Assembly: GCA_945859605.1 (NCBI GenBank)
Contig: OX243816.1
Coordinates: 30,956,074 to 31,020,073, forward strand
DNA: 64,000 nt
DNA from: Lumbricus rubellus
Lineage: Eukaryota > Annelida > Clitellata > Crassiclitellata > Lumbricidae
Reading direction: 5' to 3'
In this document: positions 24,744 to 42,551 of the stretch, one piece after another
Position numbering within the stretch: position 1 is the stretch's first letter
Layout: the number at the start of each line of letters is the position of its first letter
Program-made: the position numbers and the translations under genes
The notes under the pieces: generated by a model
What the model was told of the DNA's origin: nothing
Database searches by the model: none
The model's input: the letters and a program-made list of their open reading frames with translations, nothing else

Positions 24744-25109
24744 ATGGGTCGCGTCTTTCTCTGCCATCTTGGCGGAACACGGATTTTCGTCTGCGCCAAC
24801 TGTGACACGCCGCTTACGAATCGCATGGAGCTCATTTCAACACGCTTCACCGGTGCGACGGGCCGTGCGTTTCTCTTCAACCGTGTCGTCAACCTGTGCT
24901 TCAGCGAAGTGCAGGACCGCATCATGCTCACCGGTCGACATATGGTCCGTGACGTTTCATGCAAAAACTGTGGCGCAAAGCTCGGCTGGATTTACGAGTT
25001 CGCGACAGACGAGAGCCAACGCTACAAGGAGGGACGCGTGATCCTCGAGCGTGCGCTTGTCACGGAGATCGAAAGCAAAGTCGAGAAAGAAACGGAAAAC
25101 AACAATTGA
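24744..25109 (+). CDS. YPEL5: Yippee-like protein 5 (YPEL5 orthologue)
   Basis: A 121-residue intact ORF covering the whole Yippee fold. Zinc ligands are arranged C17-x2-C20-x52-C73-x2-C76, the family signature. The stretch [15 protein letters not shown] and the block [15 protein letters not shown] match vertebrate YPEL5 far better than YPEL1-4. YPEL5 is known as a small nuclear/centrosomal protein associated with the CTLH (GID) E3 ligase complex. The start ATG is the only in-frame Met giving the conserved N-terminus MGR.FL.H.GGTR. The C-terminal 13 residues diverge, as in other orthologues. There is no intron in the coding region. The ORF lacks any poly-A tail or direct repeats, so a retrocopy is not indicated, though one cannot be excluded. 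The C+G-rich coding sequence stands out from its AT-rich flanks. Confidence 0.96.
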   Translation: MGRVFLCHLGGTRIFVCANCDTPLTNRMELISTRFTGATGRAFLFNRVVNLCFSEVQDRIMLTGRHMVRDVSCKNCGAKLGWIYEFATDESQRYKEGRVILERALVTEIESKVEKETENNN

Positions 25110-25597
25110 CGATCGCTTGCATCGGACTGATTGTGCTTTGCTCTGTAAATAGTTAGATCTGCTTTTCTCGGTTTTTGTTAAGCGTGCCGGAAGTTAATTC
25201 TGTAAATGATTTCGAATCAACGATTGGCTGAAATTCTGTTGTGGTAATTTATGTTGTTAAATTGACTTGGAGAAATTTTTGATTCAAGAACCTGCACAGT
25301 TTACTCGATTTTGGTAAACAATGGAACGTTTTTAGTAAACCTGCAAAAAGTTATCATTTGTATTTGTACTGTTGAATCTGAATGTTTTTGTTCTTTTGAT
25401 GTTGGTTTCAAATCTCTTTTCCTTTCAGATCTGAAAGTGAAAGTCCATTATGAATAGCTTATTTAAAATCCCCGAGTGCTTTGGCGGTAGCATATCAGCT
25501 TGTGCAGGCATCAGTATGTTGATTTATGTTGATACAGAGTGAGTTTGATTTCTTACCTGCTTTAATAAGGATCAAGGTTTTTTGTCTAATCTATACC
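25110..25597. other. Probable YPEL5 3'UTR
   Basis: No ORF directly after the YPEL5 stop. I could not pick a convincing AATAAA before the MITE at 25598. One AATAAA lies beyond it, near 25858. Confidence 0.4.
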
Positions 25598-25832
25598 CAG
25601 GGCTGAAAGTGGTTTTGAAAAGGTCTCACTTTGGCGGACGAGTACGCCTTTGGCTCATACATTTTTCTGACGACGTTTTTCCTATAGTTATTTGCTCAAA
25701 ATTACCGAAAATCATACTATTTTTACCTACTTTTGGCACCTGACGGCCTGTTTTGCGACCCAGCTGAGACCCGTCAACAGCAGGTCTCAAAAATCGATGC
25801 CGGGTCTCAGACCCGGCTCACTTTCAGCCCTG
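25598..25832. mobile_element. hAT-type MITE, 235 bp (CAGGGCTGAAAGTG ends)
   Basis: Perfect inverted ends CAGGGCTGAAAGTG and CACTTTCAGCCCTG, with a perfect 8-bp duplication TCTATACC at 25590-25597 and 25833-25840. Lies about 490 bp beyond the YPEL5 stop and could sit in its 3'UTR. Confidence 0.92.
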
Positions 25833-26370
25833 TCTATACCAGAATTCAATTTTTATTAATAAACCATGTTTAGTGGTTTTGAACAATTTCGTTGTTTGTC
25901 TGTAGACACAGACGGTTCATGACATATTTATAATTATATAAAGACTCATTACCTTTGAAATGCTTAAAAGCAAGTTTGGCACTTCTTTGATTTTGTCAAG
26001 GCTATGATTTCAAATTCATGGTATATTTTCCTGGCTTGTTCCGTTTAACCTTCTGGGTTTAGTTACATTTGCCAAAGAAGTCAATTTTTTATCTGGCAGC
26101 ATAACCAAGTTTGTTTTTCCACACTCTTTGAGTCTTGTGTGCTCTTGAACCTGAACTATTGGCTCAGGACTTATTAAGGAATCTCGTAAACAATTACGTT
26201 TTCTGGCCCTTCCATCCCTTACGTCAACATTTGCCCCATTTTACATAGAGGTCAATGCTCCATTGAACAACTGTTGAAGCTTAGTAACCAGTAACACATA
26301 CAAAGTGTGTTGCAACATAAGCCAGTGATGTCACAGATGATTTTATTTGATTTTATTTCTCACATTTGCT

Positions 26371-26573
26371 GTAGCGCCCCTTCAAGCTTGCTACTCAGAG
26401 GAAATCCCGACTACAGCGCAGACATGACATTTGAGTTTCACGCCGAAGTGGACGAGCAATTTATCAAGCGTAGGACTTGCCCAAGGTCCCTACGAGGCGA
26501 CTTGAGGTGGATTCTAACCTGGCTCTCCCCGGCTCCAAGGCGCCGAACTCACCACTACACTACCGCGCCTCAC
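26371..26573 (-). mobile_element. tRNA-derived SINE (family A), minus-strand copy
   Basis: On the minus strand it reads from the tRNA-like head (GTAGTGTAGTGGTGAG, GGTTAGAATCCACCTC) through the shared body to TTGAAGGGGCGCTACA. It is the same family as the copy at 43088. Confidence 0.75.
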
Positions 26574-27319
26574 ATAACCCATAGTGGAACATTACGTTAA
26601 GATTTGCAGCAGGTTTTTATACTGGTACATCGATCTTCCTTTATAAGACTAAATAGTGACGTTTCAAGCACTTCGTGACCCTGTCTGCATGTTGAGCTTT
26701 GCTTTTCTTCACACTTAATCAACTAATAAATTTTGACATGGCTTTTTGGCTGAAGAGTCACTTTCTGTTCAAAGCACAGGTTGTTTCTGCTTCATCTGAA
26801 CTTGTGTTTAACCCTTGACAAGCTACGTTGGTTTTCCGATACATTTAAGTAGCACATTCTTGTCATTTAAGAACTTTCATTCATATGCCACTTGCTTAGC
26901 TTCATCAGCTGATGCTTTGTTGTTAGAAAGCGTGGAATAATATTTATTAAAACTTTTTAAATTATGTTACATTTGCCAGCCGATGTAGCAAAATGTTGGC
27001 AAAAGGTTTGTGTTTCTTAATTCTTCTCTGGAAATATTTTTATTAACTCTATTACGTAGCACATGTAGACATAGTGGAAAGCAGAGAAGCTTCATATTTA
27101 ATTTATGATTCGGGCAACAGACGTATAAGTTGGCAGAGCTGTCCAGAACTCCAGATCGTGGTCTATGATGCTCTCCAAACCTTCCAAGTTCGGTTCATGT
27201 GAGCTACGACTTTACTAACGAATTTGAGAAAGTCTGCTATGCTCATCATCACCTGTCGTAAATTGAAATGAAGTAATAAATTACAAGGCATATGCATTTT
27301 AAATACGCCTATATATATT

Positions 27320-27499
27320 CAGTGCTAAAAGTGTTAAAAAAAAGAAGTGCCTGGACGCCCCTTGCCTTTCCGAAAGAAGTGCCAGGACGCCCCTTACATT
27401 TTCAGATGTGCTGGCCAAATAAGTGGCAGGACGGCATAGAAATTTGAAAATAAGTGCCAGGACGCCATCCATGACCGTCCTACCACACTTTAAGCCCTG
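27320..27499. mobile_element. hAT-type MITE, 180 bp (CAGTGCTAAAAGTG ends)
   Basis: Ends CAGTGCTAAAAGTGTTAAA and CACACTTTAAGCCCTG. Flanks CCTATATATATT and CCTATATT fit an 8-bp duplication that later gained TA units on the left. Three copies of an AGTGCC(T/A)GGACGCC unit lie inside. Confidence 0.75.
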
Positions 27500-27672
27500 C
27501 CTATATTCCATATACATACTACATTTGTATAAGGTAATTGTAATTAAAAACTTTTGTAGTGCCACTCACAGCAGTGACTATTTAGCAATGCTTCCAGCAC
27601 AAGTACCCCAAAGGGAGAAATAAGTTCTGGGTAGAGACAGAGATGTAGGAACAGATCTAGAGAGAGCTATAC

Positions 27673-28125
27673 TAGGCTGTGGATTTTCCCGATTAATTAA
27701 TCGATTAATCATTAAAAATTGTACAGTAATAGATTAATTTTGGCTTGTTCGATTGATTAGCAATTAATGTTTTTGCCTATTTCGCGATGTCATTGAAGCA
27801 GCCATTTCTGGAGTAAACAACATGGTAAACAATGATAATGCGAAGCTTTTGAGTGGATAATATAATTAATTGATCATTTTGCATTTAAAGGTAAAAGCTG
27901 AATGAAAATTAAAAGATGGCAGCAAAATTGATTTTCATGGCAATAAGCAGCTCTAAGTGCTTTTTAATGAAGAGAGTAGTAACTAACTTAGCGACTACAA
28001 TTTTTGAGTTAAATTGAGTTTTCACGCTTTACGTCATGCAGGCCAAATTAATCAAATTTAATCGATTAATTGCGATTAAATTAGGAGATTAATCGATTAA
28101 AATATTTTAATCAGTACTAGCCCTA
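27673..28125. mobile_element. Degenerate hAT-like MITE, about 450 bp
   Basis: Left end TAGGCTGTGGATTTTCCC and right end CAGTACTAGCCCTA pair imperfectly. Both arms carry several TTAATCGATTAA-type palindromes. No matching flanking duplication was found, so the limits are approximate. Confidence 0.45.
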
Positions 28126-28316
28126 ATATATATATATATAATTTATATATATATATAAAATAATTTATATATAATTATATGCTAGCTTGTTTGCAATGCA
28201 AAGTAAAGTTTCTTCCTAACTCCAAGTAAATTTGTGCTTTGTGCATTTTAGCTGTTAAAAAATTTAGAGTTGTGCTTCCTTTAACTGAACGGACGTGGGT
28301 AGTGTTTGCTCTTGAT

Positions 28317-28470
28317 GTTTGTGAACTACACGAAATAGAATATGGAAACCGTTATGACGTTTGAAGGAACACTACAAACATAACATGTGTATAATGTTTG
28401 TGAACTACATGAAATAGATAGTAACGTCATGATGTTTGAAGGAACGCTATGAACATAACATGTGTATAAT
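28317..28470. repeat. Tandem duplication of about 78 bp
   Basis: Two diverged copies, each running from GTTTGTGAACTACA to CATAACATGTGTATAAT. Confidence 0.8.
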
Positions 28471-30604
28471 TTTACGAAGAAAATTCATTTTCACATCGTT
28501 TAAATTGGTCTTTTAATTGGTCAGGATGTACAACACAAGTAAAAAATGTATCTGTGCTTTATCAATCAGCTGGACAAACATCTTGCATTACCTTTTATCT
28601 ACACAACAACTATCAACACCTTTCCGAAACAATAGAATTCATATTTGCAGGGCATGTATGAAGATTTCTAACATTTACAGCAATACTGTTATACCTTTTC
28701 AATACTGGACTACCTGCAAAGTAAAGTCTTACTGAAGATCACATGCTTTTCTTGTCCTTAGGTATGTCGAAATGAATTGCTGAACTAGTATGGAATACAG
28801 CATTTTCCAGCGGTTGCCTCTGTCACAGTTTTCAAACGAGATGTTTTGGCAGACTAAATGCGGTGCTGTGGCAAAACAATATATTTACCACTTAACCAAC
28901 ATTCAAGAAAAGTTTATTCTATGCAATATTGCCTCTGTTACCCACTGCAACACCACTACACTCAGTAAATATTATCATACACTGCTTCAATGAAGCCCAA
29001 GCGACATAATTATCAAGAAACAACTTGACATCAAACCCTGTATGTAGTCCAGCCTTATATTCACTGGCCATTCTACTACAATCAACATGGCTTAGTGTTT
29101 AGGCTAACGCAGAAGAATCACAAATTTGCAGAACAATGTTCGAATAAAGTTTGTCACAGGCCTACCAAAAAGAAGTAAAAATACAGTTCATAGTGATATG
29201 ATAAAGAAAAGCACAGTGGTATTTACTTTATGACATACACTTCAGAGTCAAATATTGTAAAGAAAGACAAAGTTAACCAATGTATTATGTCCATTCATTA
29301 TAGGATTTTATCGTTTATGCTACAACTTCAAGCAAAAGCAAATGTGTTCCTAGACCTCTTTTAAACTCAAGACCACGACAACTGGACAACTTTTCCTGTT
29401 CTTTGTGTTGCACAAAGAACAATAGAGCACGGGTTCAAAACTCACTAGCCCCAATAATACAATATATATTATATACATGTATATACTCTATGTAGTTTAG
29501 TATATAAACAAAATATACATTATATATTAGTTTAACCCTTTAGTGACAGGGTACAATATTTCCCATACCATTTGCTACACCATTCATTCAGACATTTATA
29601 TAGCGCTCCTTCAAGTAAAAAAAACTACTCAGATGTGCTCTATGGTCGATAAAGGGTTAATGACATGGTTGACTCGGCCTTCCACTCCCTAGAAGGTGAT
29701 TGAGGAGCACCAGTAGGAGTATTGTTATGGTCTGTTCAAAGGAATAATGAAAACAGCACATATCATCATACACAGCACAGCTCTACTAATTTCACAAATT
29801 ATGCCTGTTTGCTTTGTCTTATTAAACAATTCAAATATATACTTCCTAAATTTACAGCATGCATTAAGCCTGCATCCCCAACATCAAAGAACATAATAAT
29901 TTCAATACACTTGCTAGACTTCGAAAGACGTATTTATAACACTGTTCTTACTTTCTGTTTTAAGGGCCGACACAACTTCATTTATAGTACCCTTGCTAAC
30001 AGAAAGTACTCAACTAGGCACCATAATACCAAAAATAAACTGCTGAAACAAAAACAAGCAGAAACTGTACAAAGAAATATACAACTTGAAAAAAAATCAA
30101 ATATATTGCAACAATATTAGCAATTCAGAAGTTGCGGAACTGAACATCAAAAACTCTTGGGTGAACTTTGGTAACAATGCTTACAACGACAAAATTGATA
30201 TTCATTTTTTATATGCATTAGGGAATGATACATGTTCATCGTAGGCTAAGCTTCATTACATAGAAAATCAGGATGGCAGAGGTCGAAATAAATTAGTTTC
30301 TTGTTTTGAACGTAACGGAATAAAACAGACTCCACGTTTCGCTATCCTTCGCAGCTTTCAATATATATTCCTCCTTCTCCACCTCCGTCTCGTGGCAGAT
30401 GAGCTCAGAGACGTACAAAGAAATGTACAGCAGACAACAGATCAGAATCGTAGAAATGTTCTCTACACAACAATGCAAGTAGTCGATGTATCTGATGCAT
30501 TAGATTTGTTAGCTGTTAGTTCCTAAGTTTTTGGCGAGTTTACACATTTCGAGATGCAGTTTTCTGTTAGTCAATTCAGAAGCAATCCAACTGGGTGTAA
30601 TCTG
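28471..30604. other. AT-rich region downstream of Rab4
   Basis: May contain the Rab4 3'UTR. There are open frames of up to 130 codons on the plus strand, all AT-rich with no motif. The small piggyBac-type element lies inside. Confidence 0.4.
29536..29656. mobile_element. piggyBac-type MITE with TTAA flanks
   Basis: Inverted ends CCCTTTAGTG and GATAAAGGG are bordered by TTAA on both sides (29532-29535 and 29657-29660), the piggyBac target. Its left half matches the small element at 34187. Its right half contains a minus-strand SINE tail. Confidence 0.75.
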
Positions 30605-36281
<5,677 letters not shown>

Positions 36282-36737
36282 TTTTGTCAGAATGTTGATA
36301 CCCGAAACAAGCACTGCGTAGTCTTCAATATATTATAAAAACAATATGGCTAGCCGATCACGTGGTCATATAATTTGCGTTTTTTTAGCGCTGTAATAAT
36401 TTACTTCATTTTATATTCTGTCGTTCAAGCTATCGCAGCAGATTAATAGACCAATCTAGACAGAGTGCCTACGTTCTCGTTGTAGTTCAAGCGCATAATT
36501 TTATTTTATATGCAAATCAGATTTCACTAAAATAACGTCAAACTCAACATTTGTTAAAGTCTCAACTGTGGTCAAGAGTGGAAAGCGAAAGACATGGCGA
36601 TATCCGCAAGAACGTTATGAAAATGTACTCACATTTAAAGAAGGCTAATTTTTTCAATTCTTATATTCTTGAGAAGTGTGACAAATGCCGTGGAAAATAA
36701 GGGAATAGAAAACCCTTTGTGTTGTGGACATTTCGAT

Positions 36738-37076
36738 ATCGATGGGACCTATAATCAAAGATATTAGAGTCGTAGACTCTAATATCTACGACTCTATAAT
36801 ATCTTTGCTATAATCATCATGCCATGTACGTAGACCGATGAGGTATAGCGTATTTTAAATAACTCATCCAAATTCCAAAGCAAAGATTTTATTTTTAAAA
36901 AGATTTTAAAGATCTTTGCTAATAGCTTTTAGCTTTATCTATTCTGTGCTTTTAATAACGCCACGTGTACGGCATTCTTAGGTTACTGTGTAGCCTACTC
37001 ATTTTGCAGTTAGGCCTATATCATATTATAATCAAAGATATTAGAGTCGTAGACTCTAATATCTTTGTTATAATAT
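36738..37076. repeat. Two palindromic hairpins of the ATCAAAGATATTAGAGTC family
   Basis: At 37028-37072 ATCAAAGATATTAGAGTC is followed almost at once by its complement. A related, longer hairpin with a second fold lies at 36750-36812. They may be foldback elements about 270 bp apart. Confidence 0.7.
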
Positions 37077-37223
37077 TCGTTTATTCAAATTCTATAGGCC
37101 TATATTCCGCGAGTATGAATATTTTGGAGAGACTGTTGACACAAATTCCCTTAGCATCTTAGTGTAGCTCAGCCAGTTCTGTCTAACTTTTATCAGTAAT
37201 TGCATCCAGTGATTCCGTTAGTG

Positions 37224-39065
37224 TGCGTCCGTGCGTCCACATAATAGGCATTCCGTACCCGATTTCGTAGCATTGTCAGTCTTAAGCGCCTTTTCATTGG
37301 CCGTTCCCATATTCTGAATATTCATGACCAGTGACATCATTAAGCACGTTTTGTTTACAGACTGCGGCTTGCGTTGGCAATGCCAATAATCTTAGGCTAT
37401 TATGTTTAATGACTCGCAGCCTTTGCATCCATTAGGCCTAGTAGGCGATATGGCAGTTACCTGCTAAGATTTATAAAGTGCTTTAATAAATAGATATCTA
37501 CACTAAACAGTTTTGCATATAATGGGATAAAGCTGCGTTGCGTGATTTGTTATTGGGCGGATATGCTTTGTAATTAAGCTGCTATTAGCTCCATGTAGCC
37601 TATTGCAGGCTGTCTGTTCAGCTAGTATAGTTAAGATTTATGTATTCTGTGAGCTGAGTTCCTGCAAACTGTTTCAACTGCATAATTGTACACTGCAACC
37701 GATTGCGGTCTTTCGACAGGATTGTTGAATAGACGAAAATTATTATTATACTGCCTCACCCAAAAATTTAGACACCCAATTTTAGTTTAATAATTGTATT
37801 TAAAACGTAAGCAATTGTCAGGTAGGTCAAGCTGTAAATATTGAGACTTCGCTGTGTCTGAATCGTGACAAGTTGTCATTAGACTATGGGTTGCGGCCTG
37901 TCAACCATATTGTTGAATAAAGATAATAATATTTATTGATAAGCAATGATAACAGAGTAACACTGATGTGTTTAGCAAATGCCTTTATATTATGTAAAGC
38001 CATAAGGCTACTTGCATTCATATTGATGCTTTTTTTGGTAGGCCTACTTACGCTTATCATAATTCAGCAGTAACGTTCACTCTTACAGGGCTGTTTTAAG
38101 GAATTGCTAGAACTGCATAACGCCACAACCCCTTCTTTCCTTTCCCATCCTCCATGGTAAATTGCTCCAATCGGAAGACAGTGACTTTTTTGCTAGTTTT
38201 TACTGTACATAAGTGTTTCTATAAATCTATTCCTGTCAGGAAGTCAGAACGTGGAATTAGAAGGTCTGTGAACGTGGATGCAAAGGGTTCTGAATCGTGA
38301 TTCAAAATAATCAAATTTGAATAATTTGAATGAAGATAACCGTCACACATCTTAATAAAACGTATTTAGGCCTATATGCAATTGCGCATGGACTACACAT
38401 AGTTTAAAATTTAGGATGATTTTCACTAGAACTGAGATTGACATGAACTACTGTACTTAAGCTCGAAATATTACTGGTTGTCGAACAGTAGGCATGGAAA
38501 ATGAGACAGTTCACGAAAACTGAATAGGCCTAAACCTAGAGCTTTTAAAGTACCAATTGGGAATGTGTGGAACACTAATTTCAACTGGTGCGAATTTAGG
38601 CAACTGAGGTCTAGTAAAATCTAATGTAATGACTTCTGTAGCGCATTTTTGATTTTTGGTATCGCAGGAGGTGGTTGATTCAACGAAGCAGTCGCCTGAT
38701 GCATCACATAGTATAATACTAGTTGTTGACCACAGCGTATTATTGAAGCGATGAGTTGGTGGATGACATATTCGCTGGCACGCACGTAACAACGCGTAAC
38801 CTTTGCATTTTATTTTTGCTCTGATTAGAAGTCTACCTTCACACTTTCGATTACTTCACTATCGTTATAACTTATAACTTTAAGCGCACCGCAATCGGCC
38901 ATTTTTCCCCGTATGCCAACAACAGCAGCAACAACAGCGCACGAGAAGGCACTAAACACGTCATTGGTTATGAATATTCATAATCTGGAACCGGCCAATG
39001 AAAAAGCGTTATGGCTTGCAATGATACGAAATCGGGAACGGAATGCCTATATGCGTCCCGGACGC
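37224..39065. repeat. Inverted repeat pair with arms of about 120 bp
   Basis: 37224-37350 and 38945-39065 are reverse complements at roughly 80 percent by eye. Shared blocks include GGAATGCCTA, ACGAAATCGGG.ACGGAATG and CGGCCAATGAAAA. The 1.6-kb interior holds family B SINE pieces. It could be a decayed foldback or inverted-repeat transposon. Confidence 0.65.
37560..37750 (+). mobile_element. SINE family B, 5'-truncated copy
   Basis: Shares GCAGGCTGTCTGTTCAG, GTTTCAACTGCATAATTG and the tail GTTGAATAGACGAAAATTAT with the full copy. A second tail fragment (GGGTTGCGGCCTGTCAACC, GTTGAATAAAGATAAT) is at 37883-37930. Confidence 0.72.
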
Positions 39066-39679
39066 ACAAATTTTGACGTCGGACGCACTAAAATAAAGGT
39101 CGTGCGTCCATGGACGCACCGTAGTTATGGATGGACGCACAAATAAATTAACGATGCGTCCATGAGACTCCAATAAAAAATACCGTGGGGTCCGTAGCCT
39201 ATAATTATTATGTCACAATTTATGTGTCACTAACACTTACTTACTTGCTTAATGTCTCAGTTTAATAATTACGCAATGCGACAAACTGTGTTGAGTGGTG
39301 ATTGATGAATAATTTATACTCCCTCCGCTTAGCGTAAAATTGTTCATTTTGAGCGTACAAGCATGAAATTTTTTGTATAAATAGTTGATTTTATTATAAA
39401 AGTTATCTGATATTTCCACGCTTTGATATATTATTAGGAAGAATGATTTTGCAGGTTTTCTGAAGATGAGCGATAATATAAGCCGCAACCTATAACGCTA
39501 AGCTTAAGCGTCAATATTATTGTAGACCTATAGTGAGGAGGTTAAGGTCCAAAAACGCAGTGCATTGTGCATCTTGTAGATAAAAGCAACAAATTTTTAT
39601 AGCTTCAAGACAAACATATTTTAAAACTTTTCAGTTAGCTGCATAAAAGAATTCAAATAGGAACATACTTAAACAGAAG

Positions 39680-40430
39680 GTTGAAAGTATGCTAAAATGC
39701 ACATGCTTTAGAGTTGATATGCAGCTCTAAGCTGCACTTGGATGCACAATATGTGGCCTTTTGACAACATGAAACAATACTAATCTGATTTAAACATTAC
39801 ACAGTGTGGGACAATTGATATAGAACAAGTATACTATGAAAGTATGCTAAAAATTCACACTTCCAGAGCCGATACGCACATCTTTATGCACACAGATGCA
39901 GAATATGTGGTCTTTTGACAACATGAAACATTACTAACATAATTAAAACATTACACATATACATACATGTGTGGGACAATTGATATAGAACAAGTACATT
40001 ATGAAAGTATCTAAAAATTCACATTTTAAGAGCCGATACGCAACTTTTTATGCACTTAGATGCAGAATATGTGATGTTTTGATAACAGGAAACATTACTA
40101 GTCTGACTTAAAACATTACAACATGCATACATATGTGTGGTACAATTGTTAGAGCACCAGTATGCTATGCTAAATAATCAAAATTTCTGAGCCAGTGCAC
40201 AACTCCTTATGCACTTATATACAGAATATGTTGTCTTTTAACAACGTGCCACATTACTAATCTGATTCAAACATTACAGATGTGCATACTTGTGTGGGAC
40301 AATTGATATGGCTACATTATACTAGGAAAGTATGCTAAAGCTGCACTTTCCGGAGCTGATATGCAACTCCATATTGCACTTAGATGCAGAATATGTGGTC
40401 TTTTGACAAGATGAACATTACAATTTCCGG
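39680..40430. repeat. Degenerate tandem array of about 160 bp, five copies
   Basis: Blocks AAAGTATGCTAAA, GATGCAGAATATGTGGTCTT, GACAACATGAAACATTACTA and TGTGTGGGACAATTGATAT recur in order with spacing of 154-168 bp. The copies differ at many positions. Satellite-like. Confidence 0.82.
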
Positions 40431-41437
40431 CTGCAAATATGGTCATCTGGGGTAGCACAATGTTTTGGACTCTAAAACAAAGGACTTCAAGAGAACTGTT
40501 AGCAGATATCAAATACTAATATCAGTTTGCTTCCGTCATGAAATAAAATTTTAAAAAATAATGTCATAAATAGACACAATGTCAAAATTCAATTGTAAAA
40601 CAGGTCTTTTACATTTTGTAAATTTCCTGTATAAATGTATGCTGTCACCACAATTGTTAGAAAGTATTTGATTTACATTTTTGTATCACTAGTAATTAAA
40701 TGCCAGTTTAAATATGCTGTCATTTATTTCCATCACTATTTTAACAAAGTGTTTTCTCTGCAAAACGTGTCTAGTTAGTTATTCACGATCTGCCTGTCAG
40801 TTGTCTCAGTAAGATTACGCTGACAACCAGCACTAGTGACAATAATTCCTCGTCTTTTTGAATGAAGACCTGGGAAGTTTGCTTAATTTTATGACATTTT
40901 CAGACTTTTTCAATAACCTTTGATCTAGAGCAGGTTGAGCAGCTAAACACATTTGCTGTTTTTTCAGTTTTGAGTTCTGAGCTTTGCATAGATTTGCATG
41001 ATCAAGTAAATTTGTTGTATTTCGTATGAGGAATAAACCAGAGTTGAGGCACCTAATGAACCATCTTGAACGATTTGTAAGTAAATAAGTATTTTCTTTA
41101 TTATAAGCAGCTCCCACACAGCACTCTGGTGAACAAGTAGCATAATATAAGATTCACATAAAACATTAAAAAGCTTGCAAGACTAATAAATTTTATTATT
41201 TGAACAACATTCTAGCTATAAATGTTTCCTCGTGAGATTCATAAAATTATTACAGGTGCAATAATGCCAAAAGCATCTGGTACTTTTCCTCTCAGCAGGC
41301 CTAGTTCTTGCATAAAACAGCAATGGTCTACAAATATTTCATGTAAGTGCATACCAAGACCCAAGTCATATAGATGTATGTAGCGTTATACATGAACAGT
41401 GTTTAGTTATACAGACAATCATATTATAGGAGTTGAC

Positions 41438-42248
41438 TTAGCCTGTTGTCAAGATGACAACGCGACCTTTTGCGTTTACTGATTTTGTCAACACGATACG
41501 CTTCACTTCCTGGATGTTCTGCAGTGGTTTATAGTGCTTGCCAACTTCCAGTTTCCAATCACTCACATTCCAGTCCTTGTCCAAGATGTTGACAGATGAA
41601 CAGTGATGGCTGAAAATCTCGTGGTACTCTGAAGGCAGGGATTGTACTTGCTGGAGATCATAAGTGACCGTGTAGATCAGGGGTCTCAAACACGCGAGTA
41701 TCCACTGCCTGAGAAGCCGATGTTAAAATCGTTTACAAACACATTGTAAAACATGCGGTATCCAACATTCAACTGATCTCTGGTGCATTATTTTTCGTAC
41801 ATTTTCCACAAATGATTGATACTTTTCAAGGCAGAGGGCAGGTTCAATCAACGCTTTTTTTGCCAGCTTTGAGGCGATGGATGAACTGACGCACATTTTC
41901 CTTTTTCGAGTCATTCTTTGAACCAACTCGATCACCTCCCCTTCTTTCAACTGCACAACGTTTAATTACACTGTCTAGCCTGCTCCTCCCGATAGGCTGA
42001 ATTGCTTCCTGAAACACTCTTTTGCATACTCGTGTCATTAAACATCCTTTTGGAATGAAGAATCGAGCATCAAGGCTTCGGTGTTTTGGTGCATCTGAAT
42101 TTCCTCTAACAGTTCTTTTTCGTCTGGTTGGTTCAATTTGAACATGAAGAAGAATCTGGTTGTCTTGATTTAGTTTGTTGTTGCTTTTAAACAGCTTATT
42201 CATAAATGTCAGAACATCTTCCGATGACACTTCTGTGCACTTGTACAC
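41438..42248 (-). pseudogene. Decayed transposon-like gene (GGDR...KKE.V..FI / KDWNVSDWK family)
   Basis: Three minus-strand ORF pieces in different frames. The first (42248-41844) has VKRCAVERRGGDR-like and KKENVRQFIHRLKA patterns. The last (41689-41438) has KDWNVSDWKLEVGKHYKP. I recall both from a large, uncharacterised repetitive protein family in invertebrates thought to be transposon-derived, where GGDRK..K....V..FI lies near the N-terminus and KDW.V.DWK near the C-terminus. The middle is missing or frameshifted. Identification rests on pattern memory, so it is tentative. Confidence 0.35.
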
Positions 42249-42551
42249 AGTAGTTTCGTTCTTTCACATAGCACTTGAAAGATTGCAACCAAGGCGCCAA
42301 ATGAACGAATCCGATCTGGTGTCAACCGAATGTCTTCAATAAAAATATAAAACAAACCAGTTAAGTAAAATGTCAACTTACTTTCTTCCCTCTCCGCATG
42401 CCATCATCAATTCTTTTTCCAAACCGTTTGATCTCATCACGTGGCCGAAATAGCTTAATTTCCTCTTAGTTGCTGTTTGCTGCAGTCAGTGCAGTGTCTC
42501 ATCCTTCTCGATTCCCAGCAACGCGTGGCCGGTACGTTAGTTTTAAAATAA

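Noticed and set aside
38913..39146. 77-codon plus-strand ORF as a gene
   Set aside because: Overlaps one arm of an inverted repeat, with no recognisable domain or splice context.
39640..40440. CRISPR-like repeat array
   Set aside because: Units are degenerate throughout with no unique spacers, and the DNA is animal nuclear.
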